Shown: positions 26,892 to 35,522, counted from the stretch's first letter. The stretch: DNA of 51,452 bases from S010-25 sp964466455 (GCA_964466455.1 CAYXNL010000010.1:1-51452); one strand, 5' to 3'. Notes: generated from the sequence alone by a model not told the origin. A program made the numbers and translations.

Positions 26892-28316
26892 TTATTTAGC
26901 ATCATCAAATTTCCCTTTGCCAAAATGTTGCTGTAACAATTCATCGTAATTACGGATACGTGTAACATAGCGAACTGGCTCGTTACCACGTGCGTAACCA
27001 TAATGTAGGTATTTATAGTATTTTTTCTGGCTCAATAACGGCAGAACTTCTTTCATTTCGATCCAGCGATCAGGGTTTTTATTTAATTTTCTTGCCAGAG
27101 CCTGTGCATCTCTAAAGTGTCCACGGCCGACATTATAGGCCGCCAAAGCTAACCATGATTGATCTGGTTCGCTTACATTAGCCACCATTTTCTTCATTTT
27201 TGCCTGAAATTCTGCACCCGCATAGATGTTTTGTTCAGCATTCAATCGATTAGTCACTCCCAGCGATTTTGCTACAGGCTGTGTCAGCATCATGATGCCA
27301 CGCACACCTGTTGGGCTTTTTGCTTTTCTATTCCAATGTGATTCCTGATAGCTTTGAGCAGCTAATAATGAAGGGTCAATATTGTATTTATCTGCTGCAT
27401 CAATAAAAATTTTCTTATATTGTGGAAGGCGTGTTTTTACTCGGGCTAAAAATTTGTGCGTATCAACATAATCAAATATTTCAACGTAGCCATAATATTT
27501 TTCAAGCATACTGGACAGATTATTAGCCTTGTATTGATCAAACCAGCTATTTATTGCAGCAATTAAACTATTGTTGTGCTTATTTACCATCCAGGCAAGT
27601 TTTGTTTCTTTCGCTAAAGTATATTTTTTCTGAATTTCGGTATGGTATCGACGTTCTATATTATATAAGGTTGAGTCACTTATTGTGCATTCTATTTTTT
27701 TCTTTGCCACCTGTTTTAGTAAGGCTTCAGTGTTCATGTTTTTATTGGCCTTCCATGACATATTGGGATATTCTTTTAATGAATCGATGTAACTACTACT
27801 GGCAGCAACAACAACTTTAAGACCATTTAAGTCCTTTATATTTTTAATACGTTTTTTACTGCGATGGCAAACCAGATACTCGTTAACTTTTTGATAGACG
27901 GGGCCAAAGTCAAATTCTTTTTTGCGATTACTGGTTATTGTTAGTCCTGCGGCAGCAATATCCCCTTCTTTATTACGCAAGGCTTCCAATATTGCTTTTG
28001 TGGAGTCATAAACTTTATATTCAACATTGACGTGCAGACTTTTTGCAAACGATTGTGTCATATCATATTCAGGGCCGGTAAGATTATTATCACGATTATA
28101 ATAATAGGTGGTCGGAAGGTTCGTCGTAAGGACAATTAATTTTCCGCGCTGTTTTATTTTTTCTAATAGCGACACCGATTTTTTTTGCTTTTGCTTTAAT
28201 GCCGTTGCAGTATTCTCAGATTGACTGCAGGAAAATAGCGATAGTGTAAAGATGGAGACAATGAATATCTTTGCAATATTCAGCGAAAATAATTTGATTT
28301 GATCAGAAACGACCAT
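26892..28316 (-). CDS. mltF: Membrane-bound lytic murein transglycosylase F
   Basis: 474 aa. A signal peptide ends in the lipobox LFSC (cysteine near residue 30), so it is probably an outer-membrane lipoprotein. Residues about 55-290 form a solute-binding-like (SBP_bac_3) domain starting GKLIVLTTNLPTTYYY. The C-terminal SLT domain has the catalytic Glu near 323 in AAQSYQESHWNRKAKSPTG, followed by RGIMMLT and LALAAYNVGRGH. It cleaves glycan strands to 1,6-anhydro ends. Confidence 0.95.
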   Translation of the reverse strand: MVVSDQIKLFSLNIAKIFIVSIFTLSLFSCSQSENTATALKQKQKKSVSLLEKIKQRGKLIVLTTNLPTTYYYNRDNNLTGPEYDMTQSFAKSLHVNVEYKVYDSTKAILEALRNKEGDIAAAGLTITSNRKKEFDFGPVYQKVNEYLVCHRSKKRIKNIKDLNGLKVVVAASSSYIDSLKEYPNMSWKANKNMNTEALLKQVAKKKIECTISDSTLYNIERRYHTEIQKKYTLAKETKLAWMVNKHNNSLIAAINSWFDQYKANNLSSMLEKYYGYVEIFDYVDTHKFLARVKTRLPQYKKIFIDAADKYNIDPSLLAAQSYQESHWNRKAKSPTGVRGIMMLTQPVAKSLGVTNRLNAEQNIYAGAEFQAKMKKMVANVSEPDQSWLALAAYNVGRGHFRDAQALARKLNKNPDRWIEMKEVLPLLSQKKYYKYLHYGYARGNEPVRYVTRIRNYDELLQQHFGKGKFDDAK

Positions 28317-28379
28317 TAAAACCTCACTCTGTAACGAATATGTAATACGCTGATAATTTACTAACAGGATAGATAATAA

Positions 28380-28405
28380 GTATCCTTTTTATCTGTTTCA
28401 GTAAT
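28380..28405 (-). repeat. 26-bp dispersed repeat, copy 2
   Basis: These bases are an exact reverse complement of 12028-12053. Here the repeat also forms AGGATA (28367-28372) and TATCCT (28381-28386) followed by a T-run, a weak terminator-like fold on the plus strand upstream of mltF. There is no copy of the longer 102-bp element. Confidence 0.8.
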
Positions 28406-28888
28406 ATGTTGCAACCAATGTAAGTGGTTGATTCATAATAATTTTAAATCTCCTTCGGGGTAATTCTCCACAACTTGCAGTGTAATCTGCGGGTGTTGGT
28501 TTTCCGCACCCGTCTGATTAGAGTTCCGGCCATGCCCCATTCTCTTGCTGCATGGATTTACAGCCGTTCCGTTAATAACTAAAAAAGCAGAGTTGATGAC
28601 GGGGTTGTTTTATTACAGAGAATTAATGACAAATCATTGGAAAACAAAAAAGAAATCAGATGACGAGCCATAATAATACCGTATTTTCACAACTACTGAA
28701 ACTAATATCAAGAGATGAATTTTGGAGGTATTGCAAAATGACACGATAGCGGCCGTACGTTTAGATCGGTAACCTGTTTTGCCCATTAGATATTTCTAGC
28801 GTAGATTTATGCGTATCCGTGTTTCCCCGAGTGGGTTTCTGCACAACAAAAGACACAATAAAACTTCATCTTTGCTTAAATTTCTACT

Positions 28889-28915
28889 TAAGATTCTATG
28901 ACTTGCAGACGATAA
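28889..28915 (+). promoter_or_regulatory. Candidate FliA (sigma-28) promoter for motAB
   Basis: TAAG, 15 bases, GACGATAA agrees with the flagellar consensus TAAA-N15-GCCGATAA at 10 of 12 positions. It ends 50 bases before the motA start. motAB operons are classic FliA targets, which makes the match meaningful, though by itself it is short. Confidence 0.5.
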
Positions 28916-28965
28916 TAGTTCTGTTCAAACACAATTGACGATTACATGCAGGAATACCATATCTT

Positions 28966-29820
28966 ATGAAATTTATAGTGGGCTTGATTCTCACCATTGG
29001 TTGTGTGTTTGGCGGCTATGTGCTGTCGCACGGCCATCTGGCGGCACTTGTGCAACCCTTTGAGTTGCTGATTATCGGCGGTGGTGCAGCAGGCGCTTTT
29101 ATTATTGCCAATCCAACAACCGTTATTGTGGATGTTGGTAAGGGGGTGGGGGGGTTATTTAAACCGACACTTTACAACAAGAGCATGTATATCGATTTGC
29201 TGACCCTGATGTTTCAGCTGTTTAGCAAAGCACGAAAAGATGGGCTGATGGCGCTGGAAACTGATATTGATGAACCCGTCGAGAGTGAGATATTTCAGGC
29301 CTTTCCTAAAATTCTCAAAAATCACCATGTGCTGGAATTTATCAATGACTATTTACGTCTGATGGTGGGAGGTAACATGAATGCCTTTGAGCTGGAAAAT
29401 CTAATGGATGTAGAACTGGATACCCATGAACATGAGTCAAATGAAGCGAGTGCGGCACTGCAAACGATGGCAGATGCCTTACCCGGCTTTGGTATCGTTG
29501 CTGCGGTTATGGGTGTGGTCATTACCATGGGTTATATCAGCGAGCCACCAGAAATTTTGGGCGGACATATCGCTGCGGCTCTGGTTGGTACCTTCCTCGG
29601 TATTCTCCTCTCTTATGGTTTTGCTGGTCCCATGGCCAAGGCGATTGAATACAAGGCGGTGGATGAAGCCAAGTTTCTGGAGTGTTCCAAAGTCTGCATT
29701 ATGGCGATGCTCAATGGTTACACGCCACAGATCGCCGTTGAATTTGGCCGCAAAGCCATTTTTGCCTATTTACGGCCCAGCTTTTTCGAGCTGGAAGAGC
29801 ATATCAAGGCTTCAAGATAA
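28966..29820 (+). CDS. motA: Flagellar motor stator protein MotA
   Basis: 284 aa. With MotB it forms the ion-conducting stator in the inner membrane. The length and sequence follow the E. coli MotA type: GCVFGGYVLSHGHLAALVQPFELLIIGGGAAG gives TM1-2 (shown here only as a pattern: GGY, PFEL, GGG), MYIDLLTLMFQL opens the cytoplasmic loop, and LPGFGIVAAVMGVVITMG plus LVGTFLGILLSYGFAGP form TM3-4 with the conserved prolines. AVEFGRKAIF near the end is typical. AGGAA lies 11 bases before the ATG. Confidence 0.95.
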   Translation: MKFIVGLILTIGCVFGGYVLSHGHLAALVQPFELLIIGGGAAGAFIIANPTTVIVDVGKGVGGLFKPTLYNKSMYIDLLTLMFQLFSKARKDGLMALETDIDEPVESEIFQAFPKILKNHHVLEFINDYLRLMVGGNMNAFELENLMDVELDTHEHESNEASAALQTMADALPGFGIVAAVMGVVITMGYISEPPEILGGHIAAALVGTFLGILLSYGFAGPMAKAIEYKAVDEAKFLECSKVCIMAMLNGYTPQIAVEFGRKAIFAYLRPSFFELEEHIKASR

Positions 29821-29843
29821 AATGAACATAGGGAGTATTGCTG

Positions 29844-30857
29844 GTGGCAGGTAACGACAAAAAACAACTGATAGTTATTAAGAAGTCCAAAGGTGGCGGC
29901 GGTCATGCGCATCATGGTGGTGCCTGGAAAGTGGCCTATGCTGACTTTGTAACGGCGATGATGGCTTTTTTTCTATTGATGTGGCTATTAGGTTCGACCA
30001 GTAAGGCTCAAAAAGCGGGTCTCTCCGACTATTTTAAAAATCCAAGTGCAATACAGGGTCCCGGTGGTGCGAGTACCAGCATGATTAAGCTGGGCGGCAT
30101 GAAGGACATGCAAAAATTTGACACAAGGAAAAATAAATCTTCCTCTCAAAAAGAGAATAAAAAAGAAGCTAAAGCCAAAGCGGCTAAAATATCTAAAGAG
30201 GTAGAGAAGCGAAATTTCGATACTCTGCTACAGGCATTGAAAGCGGCCATTAAAAAAAGCCCTGCACTGAAACCCTTTAAGGATCAGTTGCTTGTGGATA
30301 TGACGCCGCAGGGTCTGCGTATACAGATTGTTGATAAGAAAAATAGAACCATGTTTGGTCTGTCAAGTGCTCGCCTCGAACCGTATATGCAAAAAATTCT
30401 GAGCGCGATTACCAGAGTTATCAGCAAAGTTCCTAATCGTATTTCAATTTCGGGACATACTGATACGACCAACTTTGTCAAAGGTTACTATCGCGAGTAT
30501 GGGGATGCACAGGAAAGTGTGCGTTATACCAACTGGGAATTATCAGCAGATCGTGCTAATGCAGCGCGCCGAGAAATGGTAAAGAGTGGTCTGGCAGAGG
30601 ATAAAATTGGCGAGGTCATTGGTCTGGGTTCATCGGTTCCATTCGACAAAAAGAATCCCAGGAGTCCTGTTAACCGACGCATCAGTATTATTGTGATGAA
30701 TAAGGCGACAGAAAAGAGCCTTGGTCTGGGACCTCGTAGCACAGCGAGGGTTTCTGGTGTGGAGCAACTCATTAAAATTAAAAACAAACCGACAACGATT
30801 AGAGGTCTCAAGGAGCTGTTGCCGGAGGAGAAAATAAAGCCTGTTAAAATAAACTAA
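29844..30857 (+). CDS. motB: Flagellar motor stator protein MotB
   Basis: 337 aa from GTG 29844, chosen because GGGAG lies 8 bases upstream; an in-frame TTG at 29838 is too close to it. The single transmembrane segment contains the ion-carrying aspartate D34 in AYADFVTAMMAFFLLMWLL. After a charged linker, the C-terminal OmpA-like peptidoglycan-binding domain has ISISGHTDTTNF, NWELSADRANAARREM and NRRISIIVMNK. Its stop codon overlaps that of the convergent STAS gene (CTAA), leaving no room for a terminator. Confidence 0.95.
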   Translation: MAGNDKKQLIVIKKSKGGGGHAHHGGAWKVAYADFVTAMMAFFLLMWLLGSTSKAQKAGLSDYFKNPSAIQGPGGASTSMIKLGGMKDMQKFDTRKNKSSSQKENKKEAKAKAAKISKEVEKRNFDTLLQALKAAIKKSPALKPFKDQLLVDMTPQGLRIQIVDKKNRTMFGLSSARLEPYMQKILSAITRVISKVPNRISISGHTDTTNFVKGYYREYGDAQESVRYTNWELSADRANAARREMVKSGLAEDKIGEVIGLGSSVPFDKKNPRSPVNRRISIIVMNKATEKSLGLGPRSTARVSGVEQLIKIKNKPTTIRGLKELLPEEKIKPVKIN

Positions 30858-31219
30858 TATTTAAAATGCACCACGGTACCTTCTCTTGCGCTGTCTATAT
30901 TTAGCGCACATTTGAAAGGTGGTGGTTGCTGTAGAGAAGCGGCTAAGGAAAAGGCTGCCGTTGGGCATATATTGGTAGCGATCAATTCTATATTGGCAAG
31001 TGTGCATAAATGATGCAATCTGACCAGCCATATATAATAAATTTCATCAATCAGAGGAACATTATCCAGGTCATACAACAGCGTGCGCGTATTGGCATTT
31101 TGCATTAACTGCATAAGTTCAACCACATATTCATCTGGTGTGTCCGGGTTCAGTCCATCACCAGGTTCTAGCAACATATTATTGTCACCAATCGAGGTCA
31201 GGTGTATGCCTTTTAACAT
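30854..31219 (-). CDS. RsbS-like single-domain STAS protein
   Basis: 121 aa. It is short and matches a lone STAS domain: LLYDLDNVPLIDEIYYIW corresponds to the RsbS segment that carries the phosphorylated serine (DLTGVxxIDSF). Here the serine position is glutamate (E59, in IDEI) and the T of DLTG is also replaced. In known stressosomes RsbS is a core scaffold phosphorylated by RsbT to release it. It is the last gene of the four-gene module, 16 bases after the RsbR-like gene. Family assignment rests on position, size and this motif. Confidence 0.7.
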   Translation of the reverse strand: MLKGIHLTSIGDNNMLLEPGDGLNPDTPDEYVVELMQLMQNANTRTLLYDLDNVPLIDEIYYIWLVRLHHLCTLANIELIATNICPTAAFSLAASLQQPPPFKCALNIDSAREGTVVHFKY

Positions 31220-31235
31220 ATGCGGATAACCTGCC

Positions 31236-32126
31236 TTATTCTTTGCTATTCAACGCAGTTTTTTTCACTGTGGTTATACCCAGGTAACGAAATGCTTCTT
31301 TGAGACCGTCGGACAGTGTTGCTCGCGTTACCACGTCACCAAGGTTTATGTTCAGACTGGTTAATGCACGAGCAATTTCAGGTCGTATTCCAGTTAAAAT
31401 AGCCAGTGCGCCCATCAAGGTAATGGCGCGCATCATCTGGATTAAATGATGTGAAACCTGTGAATCAATAGCGATGACCCCGGTAATATCCATGACAACG
31501 ACATGAGCGCGGTCAGATTCGATGCGTGATAATAGTTTTTCCATAACAAAAACTGTCCGTGAAGAATCAAGCGTACCAATAATTGGCAGCGTCAATACAC
31601 CATCCCAGATTTCAGTGATGGGGGTTGATGTCTCCTTGATTTCATCTTGCTGTACTTTAATTGTACGTTCTTTTTCTTCGAGGTAGGTATTGAATACATC
31701 CATTGATATGTCACTAAAAATAGATGCCACCAGAAGTAATACATCACGCATTTGATTAAATGTCAGATCAACGCTATCTTCCAGTCCCCCCAGAAAAATC
31801 CGTTGTAGAAAATTACTGTAGCATAAGAACTCTTCAAGATTACCACCACGTACCTGTATCTGATTCGAAAATTCTGTAAAAAATCTTCTGAGCGCCCGGT
31901 ATTCAACACCACGACGATTAATTTTTTTACCCGCATGCAATACATTAACAAGTAACTCCAGAAATTCCAGGCTGTAATCTTTTATTTCCTCCAGACCAAG
32001 CAGGTTTTCGGTAGTAAATATTTTACCGGCTTCCTTATCAATAGAATTAGTAATGGTACCAACCTGGGTCATGAATAATTCGATTAAAAGCTCGTTAGTT
32101 GATTTATTATTATTTTTGTTAGCCAT
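31236..32126 (-). CDS. RsbR-like stressosome sensor (N-terminal domain plus STAS)
   Basis: 296 aa. The N-terminal 150 residues are mostly helical, as in the RsbR sensory domain; the STAS domain spans about 165-285. Both phosphorylation-site positions of RsbR appear conserved: T168 in KETSTPITE of the linker and T215 in MDITGVIAIDSQ. The segment LAILTGIRPEIARAL is typical of RsbR/RsbS STAS domains. It should form stressosome complexes with the RsbS-like and RsbT-like partners encoded on either side. The input signal is unknown. Confidence 0.85.
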   Translation of the reverse strand: MANKNNNKSTNELLIELFMTQVGTITNSIDKEAGKIFTTENLLGLEEIKDYSLEFLELLVNVLHAGKKINRRGVEYRALRRFFTEFSNQIQVRGGNLEEFLCYSNFLQRIFLGGLEDSVDLTFNQMRDVLLLVASIFSDISMDVFNTYLEEKERTIKVQQDEIKETSTPITEIWDGVLTLPIIGTLDSSRTVFVMEKLLSRIESDRAHVVVMDITGVIAIDSQVSHHLIQMMRAITLMGALAILTGIRPEIARALTSLNINLGDVVTRATLSDGLKEAFRYLGITTVKKTALNSKE

Positions 32127-32140
32127 GATATTATCCTGTG

Positions 32141-33154
32141 TTATTGCGTTTTTCGGATGACAACCAGAGACTTGTCGTCATTGTTGCGGCCAAGTATCTG
32201 TCCCATTACCAGTGCGACCATTTGCGGGTGTAATCGCCATAAGCCAGGTAGCGTTCTGATATTCCAGCCTGTTCTAATACCGTCTGAGGCAGTAATTAAT
32301 AAGGCCTGTTTCGGAAAATTGATATTGTTTACTTCGATACTTCTGTGGTCATGCCCCAATACGCCGAAAGATAATGGTATCTGGCGTCTTTTCCCATCAC
32401 TGATAACATATATACTCATGTCTCCTACGCCTGAAATTGCTATATTTTCATTGCTAACATCCAGTTCGCCCATAATACCCACGCCACCTCGTCCACCACT
32501 TAGTCGTTGACTTAAAATAGACATGCGCTCATCCAGTTCAGCATCACTGTCGAGTATACCGTGTGCGGGTTGAATAGCTGCTTCGGCTTGCTTACCATGA
32601 CCAAGGCCATCGAGATGTAACCATTTCATGCTGGATGAATTTATTTTTAAATGAATATAATCACCATTATAGAAGTCATCATGCAAAGCACGAAGATAAA
32701 CGCCATATTCAATTTCAGCTTCTCGGTATTTTTTTATATTAAAACGTGCCCAGACAGCAGTACCATGCCACTGATCACCGTTTAGCTGGTTTTGAGCAAC
32801 GCTATAGATAGAAGAGTGACTTGACAGGCGATTGATTGCACCTAATCCACGTCCCATGGTTCCGGTGGTTGTGGCGCCATCTTTTTTGGCCTGTTCAAGA
32901 TCTTCAATACCGGGGCCATAATCCAGGGCAAAAAAATCTAGCGATGGTGTAAAGCCATTGTTCTCCCATAGCTGCACCATACCACTGCCTTTCGCGTGTT
33001 TTAACTGATTAGTAACAATTTCATTACAAACTAACTCCATTCTTTCAAGGGTTACACTACGCAGTCCCTTGCGTTTACCAACAGCTTTAAATCTTGACTT
33101 GAATAATAACAGGCCACTTTCATCTCTAACGGCACTTTCATATAATAATTTCAT
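32141..33154 (-). CDS. RsbT-RsbX fusion: HATPase kinase plus SpoIIE/PP2C phosphatase
   Basis: 337 aa. The N-terminal half (about 1-140) is a GHKL ATPase: N box ELVCNEIVTNQLKHA, G1 DYGPGIEDL, G2 GRGLGAINRLS. This is the RsbT/RsbW-type serine/threonine kinase. The C-terminal half (about 175-335) is an RsbX-like PP2C domain with LDGLGHGKQAEAA, GVGDMSIYVISDG, ASDGIRTGW and the closing DDKSLVVI metal motif. One chain could thus both phosphorylate and dephosphorylate STAS partners. It lies 2 bases after the GGDEF gene and 14 before the RsbR-like gene. Confidence 0.88.
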   Translation of the reverse strand: MKLLYESAVRDESGLLLFKSRFKAVGKRKGLRSVTLERMELVCNEIVTNQLKHAKGSGMVQLWENNGFTPSLDFFALDYGPGIEDLEQAKKDGATTTGTMGRGLGAINRLSSHSSIYSVAQNQLNGDQWHGTAVWARFNIKKYREAEIEYGVYLRALHDDFYNGDYIHLKINSSSMKWLHLDGLGHGKQAEAAIQPAHGILDSDAELDERMSILSQRLSGGRGGVGIMGELDVSNENIAISGVGDMSIYVISDGKRRQIPLSFGVLGHDHRSIEVNNINFPKQALLITASDGIRTGWNIRTLPGLWRLHPQMVALVMGQILGRNNDDKSLVVIRKTQ

Positions 33155-33156
33155 GG

Positions 33157-34107
33157 TTACAACTTGTGGCTACGTTGTTCAGGACTAATTGAGGTAATGC
33201 GTGACGAAAAAAACTGGCCACGACCATTTTCTTTCGCCTCATACAGTGCGCAATCACATCTTTCTGCAAGCGTTGTTGGTGTATCGTCGGGTAACATCTG
33301 TGCAATACCTATACTAACTTTATTCTCCATTATTTTTAAAATTGTTTTTGCGATGCGTTCAGAAATAAGCAGGTCGGAGTAAATAATTAAGGCAAATTCA
33401 TCACCGCCAGTTCTACAACAATGATCGACATCTGTCCGACTTGCTTCGCGCATACTACGGGCTACCTTTTTTAGATATTCATCACCAAAGAGGTGGCCAT
33501 TACTATCGTTGATCTGTTTGAAATTATCGACATCCAGCATAACCAGGCACAGAGGTTCGTTCTGTCGCTGGCCTCTTATGATGGCAGTGTGCAGATGAAC
33601 GTCATAAGCACCCCGGTTTTTCAGCCCGGTCAGACCGTCTGTTTCAGCATTTTTCTGTGCCAGTTCAAGTTCGATACGCCTGGATTCAAGTTTCTTCTCC
33701 AGTTGATACATTTCTTTTGCGGCACGTGCTTTGGCTTTTTCCAGATCATCTTTGATACGCGCATTTCGCTGACGCAGTAACTCAGGATCTGCCAGTTCAC
33801 TTTGCTGGCTCAGGTGGGTAGAAATAGTTGCGATTATTTCTGTGGAAGGCGCTTTGCTAATGCCGCAGATAGGGTATCGATCGGTATTAGTGTCCACATA
33901 AAGTGATTTGTTATCCAGTAGCAGACAGATATCGACGGGATTATTATCAGACTGGAGCTTGTGATACAACTTGTGCATACATTTATTTAGTGATATCGAA
34001 GCAGTGAATGTATTACCGCCCAGCTTTTCCACTGCAAACAGCACAAACCCAGACAAACGTTGTCTGTCTGGTTCAACCAGTAGTGTATATTTGAGCAAGA
34101 GATCCAT
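33157..34107 (-). CDS. GGDEF diguanylate cyclase of the partner-switching module
   Basis: 316 aa. Residues about 155-305 form a GGDEF domain: TDGLTGLKNRGAYD, the metal-binding LDVDNFKQINDSNGH, RTGGDEFAL (GGDEF 234-238) and the closing YEAKENGRGQF. The active site looks intact. The inhibitory I-site RxxD expected five residues before GGDEF reads TDVD, so product feedback is probably lost. A coiled coil (about 111-155) links it to a 105-residue N-terminal domain I do not recognise. No membrane segment is seen. It is the first gene of the four and a likely output of the module. Confidence 0.87.
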   Translation of the reverse strand: MDLLLKYTLLVEPDRQRLSGFVLFAVEKLGGNTFTASISLNKCMHKLYHKLQSDNNPVDICLLLDNKSLYVDTNTDRYPICGISKAPSTEIIATISTHLSQQSELADPELLRQRNARIKDDLEKAKARAAKEMYQLEKKLESRRIELELAQKNAETDGLTGLKNRGAYDVHLHTAIIRGQRQNEPLCLVMLDVDNFKQINDSNGHLFGDEYLKKVARSMREASRTDVDHCCRTGGDEFALIIYSDLLISERIAKTILKIMENKVSIGIAQMLPDDTPTTLAERCDCALYEAKENGRGQFFSSRITSISPEQRSHKL

Positions 34108-34340
34108 GGTCTTTTGGTAATTTTACCCCTGTAACACTGTAGATTAGTCGTTCATTGAGTGGAATCAACAATATCCAGCCTATATTTCTATTAAAGGGTA
34201 TATCTATTAATTGATTGCGGCCGAGAAAGTCAGACAGGCCTGTAAGGAAATGGGACAGAACCGGGTACATGGCCTACGCCAGTGTGAGACATTTTTTTAC
34301 TCCAGCTAACCACCACTATCACCTCTTTTTATGCGTACTA

Positions 34341-35459
34341 TTAATGCTTCTGTTTGCGCTGGAAATTTTCCATAAAGCCTGCCAGTTCCTCAACCGCATT
34401 CAGTGTTACTGCATTGTAAAGGGAAGCTCGTACACCACCAATCGAGCGATGACCTGTGAGGCCTGAGAAGCCTGCCGCCAGTGCTTCATTAAGAAATTTC
34501 TGCTCCATTTCAAGCGTTGTAAGATTAAATGCCACATTCATCATGGAACGGTCATCTGGCTGCGCCCGGCCCCGATAAAAATGATTACTTTCATCTAGCA
34601 ACTTATAGATTAGCTCGGCTTTACCCTGATTGATCTGAGCCATGCGTGCCACCCCACCAATATCATTCATCAACCAGCGCGACACCAGTAACACAACGTA
34701 AATGGCAAAGACAGGTGGTGTGTTGTATATGGAATGCGCCTGTATATGACTACGGTAGTCCAGAAATCCAGGCAGATCGTTGGGTGCAGCTCTGAGTAAT
34801 TCATCGCGAATCAGCACAACCGTTACGCCCGCAGGGCCAATATTTTTCTGCGCGTGCGCATAGATCAGTGAAAACCGCTCCGCCTCGCAGGGCCTGGACA
34901 GGAAGTCCGAGGACATGTCACAAATACGGGGTACATCATCTCTGCCCAAAACCCGATGAAACTGAAGACCTTCAACGGTTTCATTGGAAATGTAATGAAG
35001 GTAAGGGGCCTGTGCTGAAAAAGAAAGTTCATTGTCCGCCGGAAGTTGCCTGAAATCGCTGCCCTCTCCCTGCCATAAAACACGAATAGCGCCTTCGCGT
35101 CTGGCTTCTGGAATAACTTTGCCACTCCAATACCCAGTGTGCAGATATTCTGCCGGGGAAGTTGCTCCATGCAATAAAGTCATCGGCACCATAGAAAACT
35201 GCTGCGTTGCCCCACCCTGCAACAATAATACGTGGTAGTCCTCTGACAAACCCAGTAAGGTTCGAATATTGGCTTCCAGCTCGGCAATAACTGCTGCAAA
35301 CCAGTCTGATCGATGGCTGATACCCAGTATCGACAGACCCACTTCCGGCACCTCGAAAATGGCCTGTTGCGCCTGTTGCAAGACAGGCTCAGGCAAAGCA
35401 CCCGGACCACCGGAAAAGTTCAGCCCATTACGTGGATTTATCAATTTGTACGCTTTCAT
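34341..35459 (-). CDS. serC: Phosphoserine aminotransferase
   Basis: 372 aa from ATG 35459; in-frame starts at 35474 and 35489 would add 5 or 10 residues. The PLP enzyme makes 3-phosphoserine in serine synthesis and also serves the pyridoxal phosphate pathway. LNFSGGPGALPEPVLQQ is the family N-terminus, LLLQGGATQQFSMVPM binds the cofactor phosphate, HAQKNIGPAGVTVV carries the PLP lysine, and IGGVRASLYNAV is the C-terminal substrate-binding motif. It is 63 bases downstream of the ATP-grasp gene on the same strand. Confidence 0.93.
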   Translation of the reverse strand: MKAYKLINPRNGLNFSGGPGALPEPVLQQAQQAIFEVPEVGLSILGISHRSDWFAAVIAELEANIRTLLGLSEDYHVLLLQGGATQQFSMVPMTLLHGATSPAEYLHTGYWSGKVIPEARREGAIRVLWQGEGSDFRQLPADNELSFSAQAPYLHYISNETVEGLQFHRVLGRDDVPRICDMSSDFLSRPCEAERFSLIYAHAQKNIGPAGVTVVLIRDELLRAAPNDLPGFLDYRSHIQAHSIYNTPPVFAIYVVLLVSRWLMNDIGGVARMAQINQGKAELIYKLLDESNHFYRGRAQPDDRSMMNVAFNLTTLEMEQKFLNEALAAGFSGLTGHRSIGGVRASLYNAVTLNAVEELAGFMENFQRKQKH

Positions 35460-35522
35460 ATTAATATCTTGCATATTGAGTGCAGGCATAGGGCCAGCCC
35501 GTTGAAATCGGACAGGTCGAAA

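Larger units (their letters stand above)
28317..28965. other. Long intergenic region between divergent mltF and motA
   Basis: 649 bases with no supported gene. It contains the 26-bp repeat copy at 28380-28405, sequence at about 28449-28488 partly resembling the repeat near 39908, and a candidate FliA promoter at 28889-28915. A GGAGG-like site before ATG 28738 opens only a three-codon frame. I looked for a c-di-GMP riboswitch because of the neighbours and found no convincing core. Confidence 0.55.

Noticed and set aside
28440..28965. c-di-GMP riboswitch upstream of motA
   Set aside because: I looked because of the adjacent GGDEF gene, but found no GEMM-like conserved core in the region.
34073..34270. 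65-codon minus-strand frame overlapping the start of the GGDEF gene
   Set aside because: No ribosome-binding site or recognised pattern, and it overlaps the clear GGDEF start.
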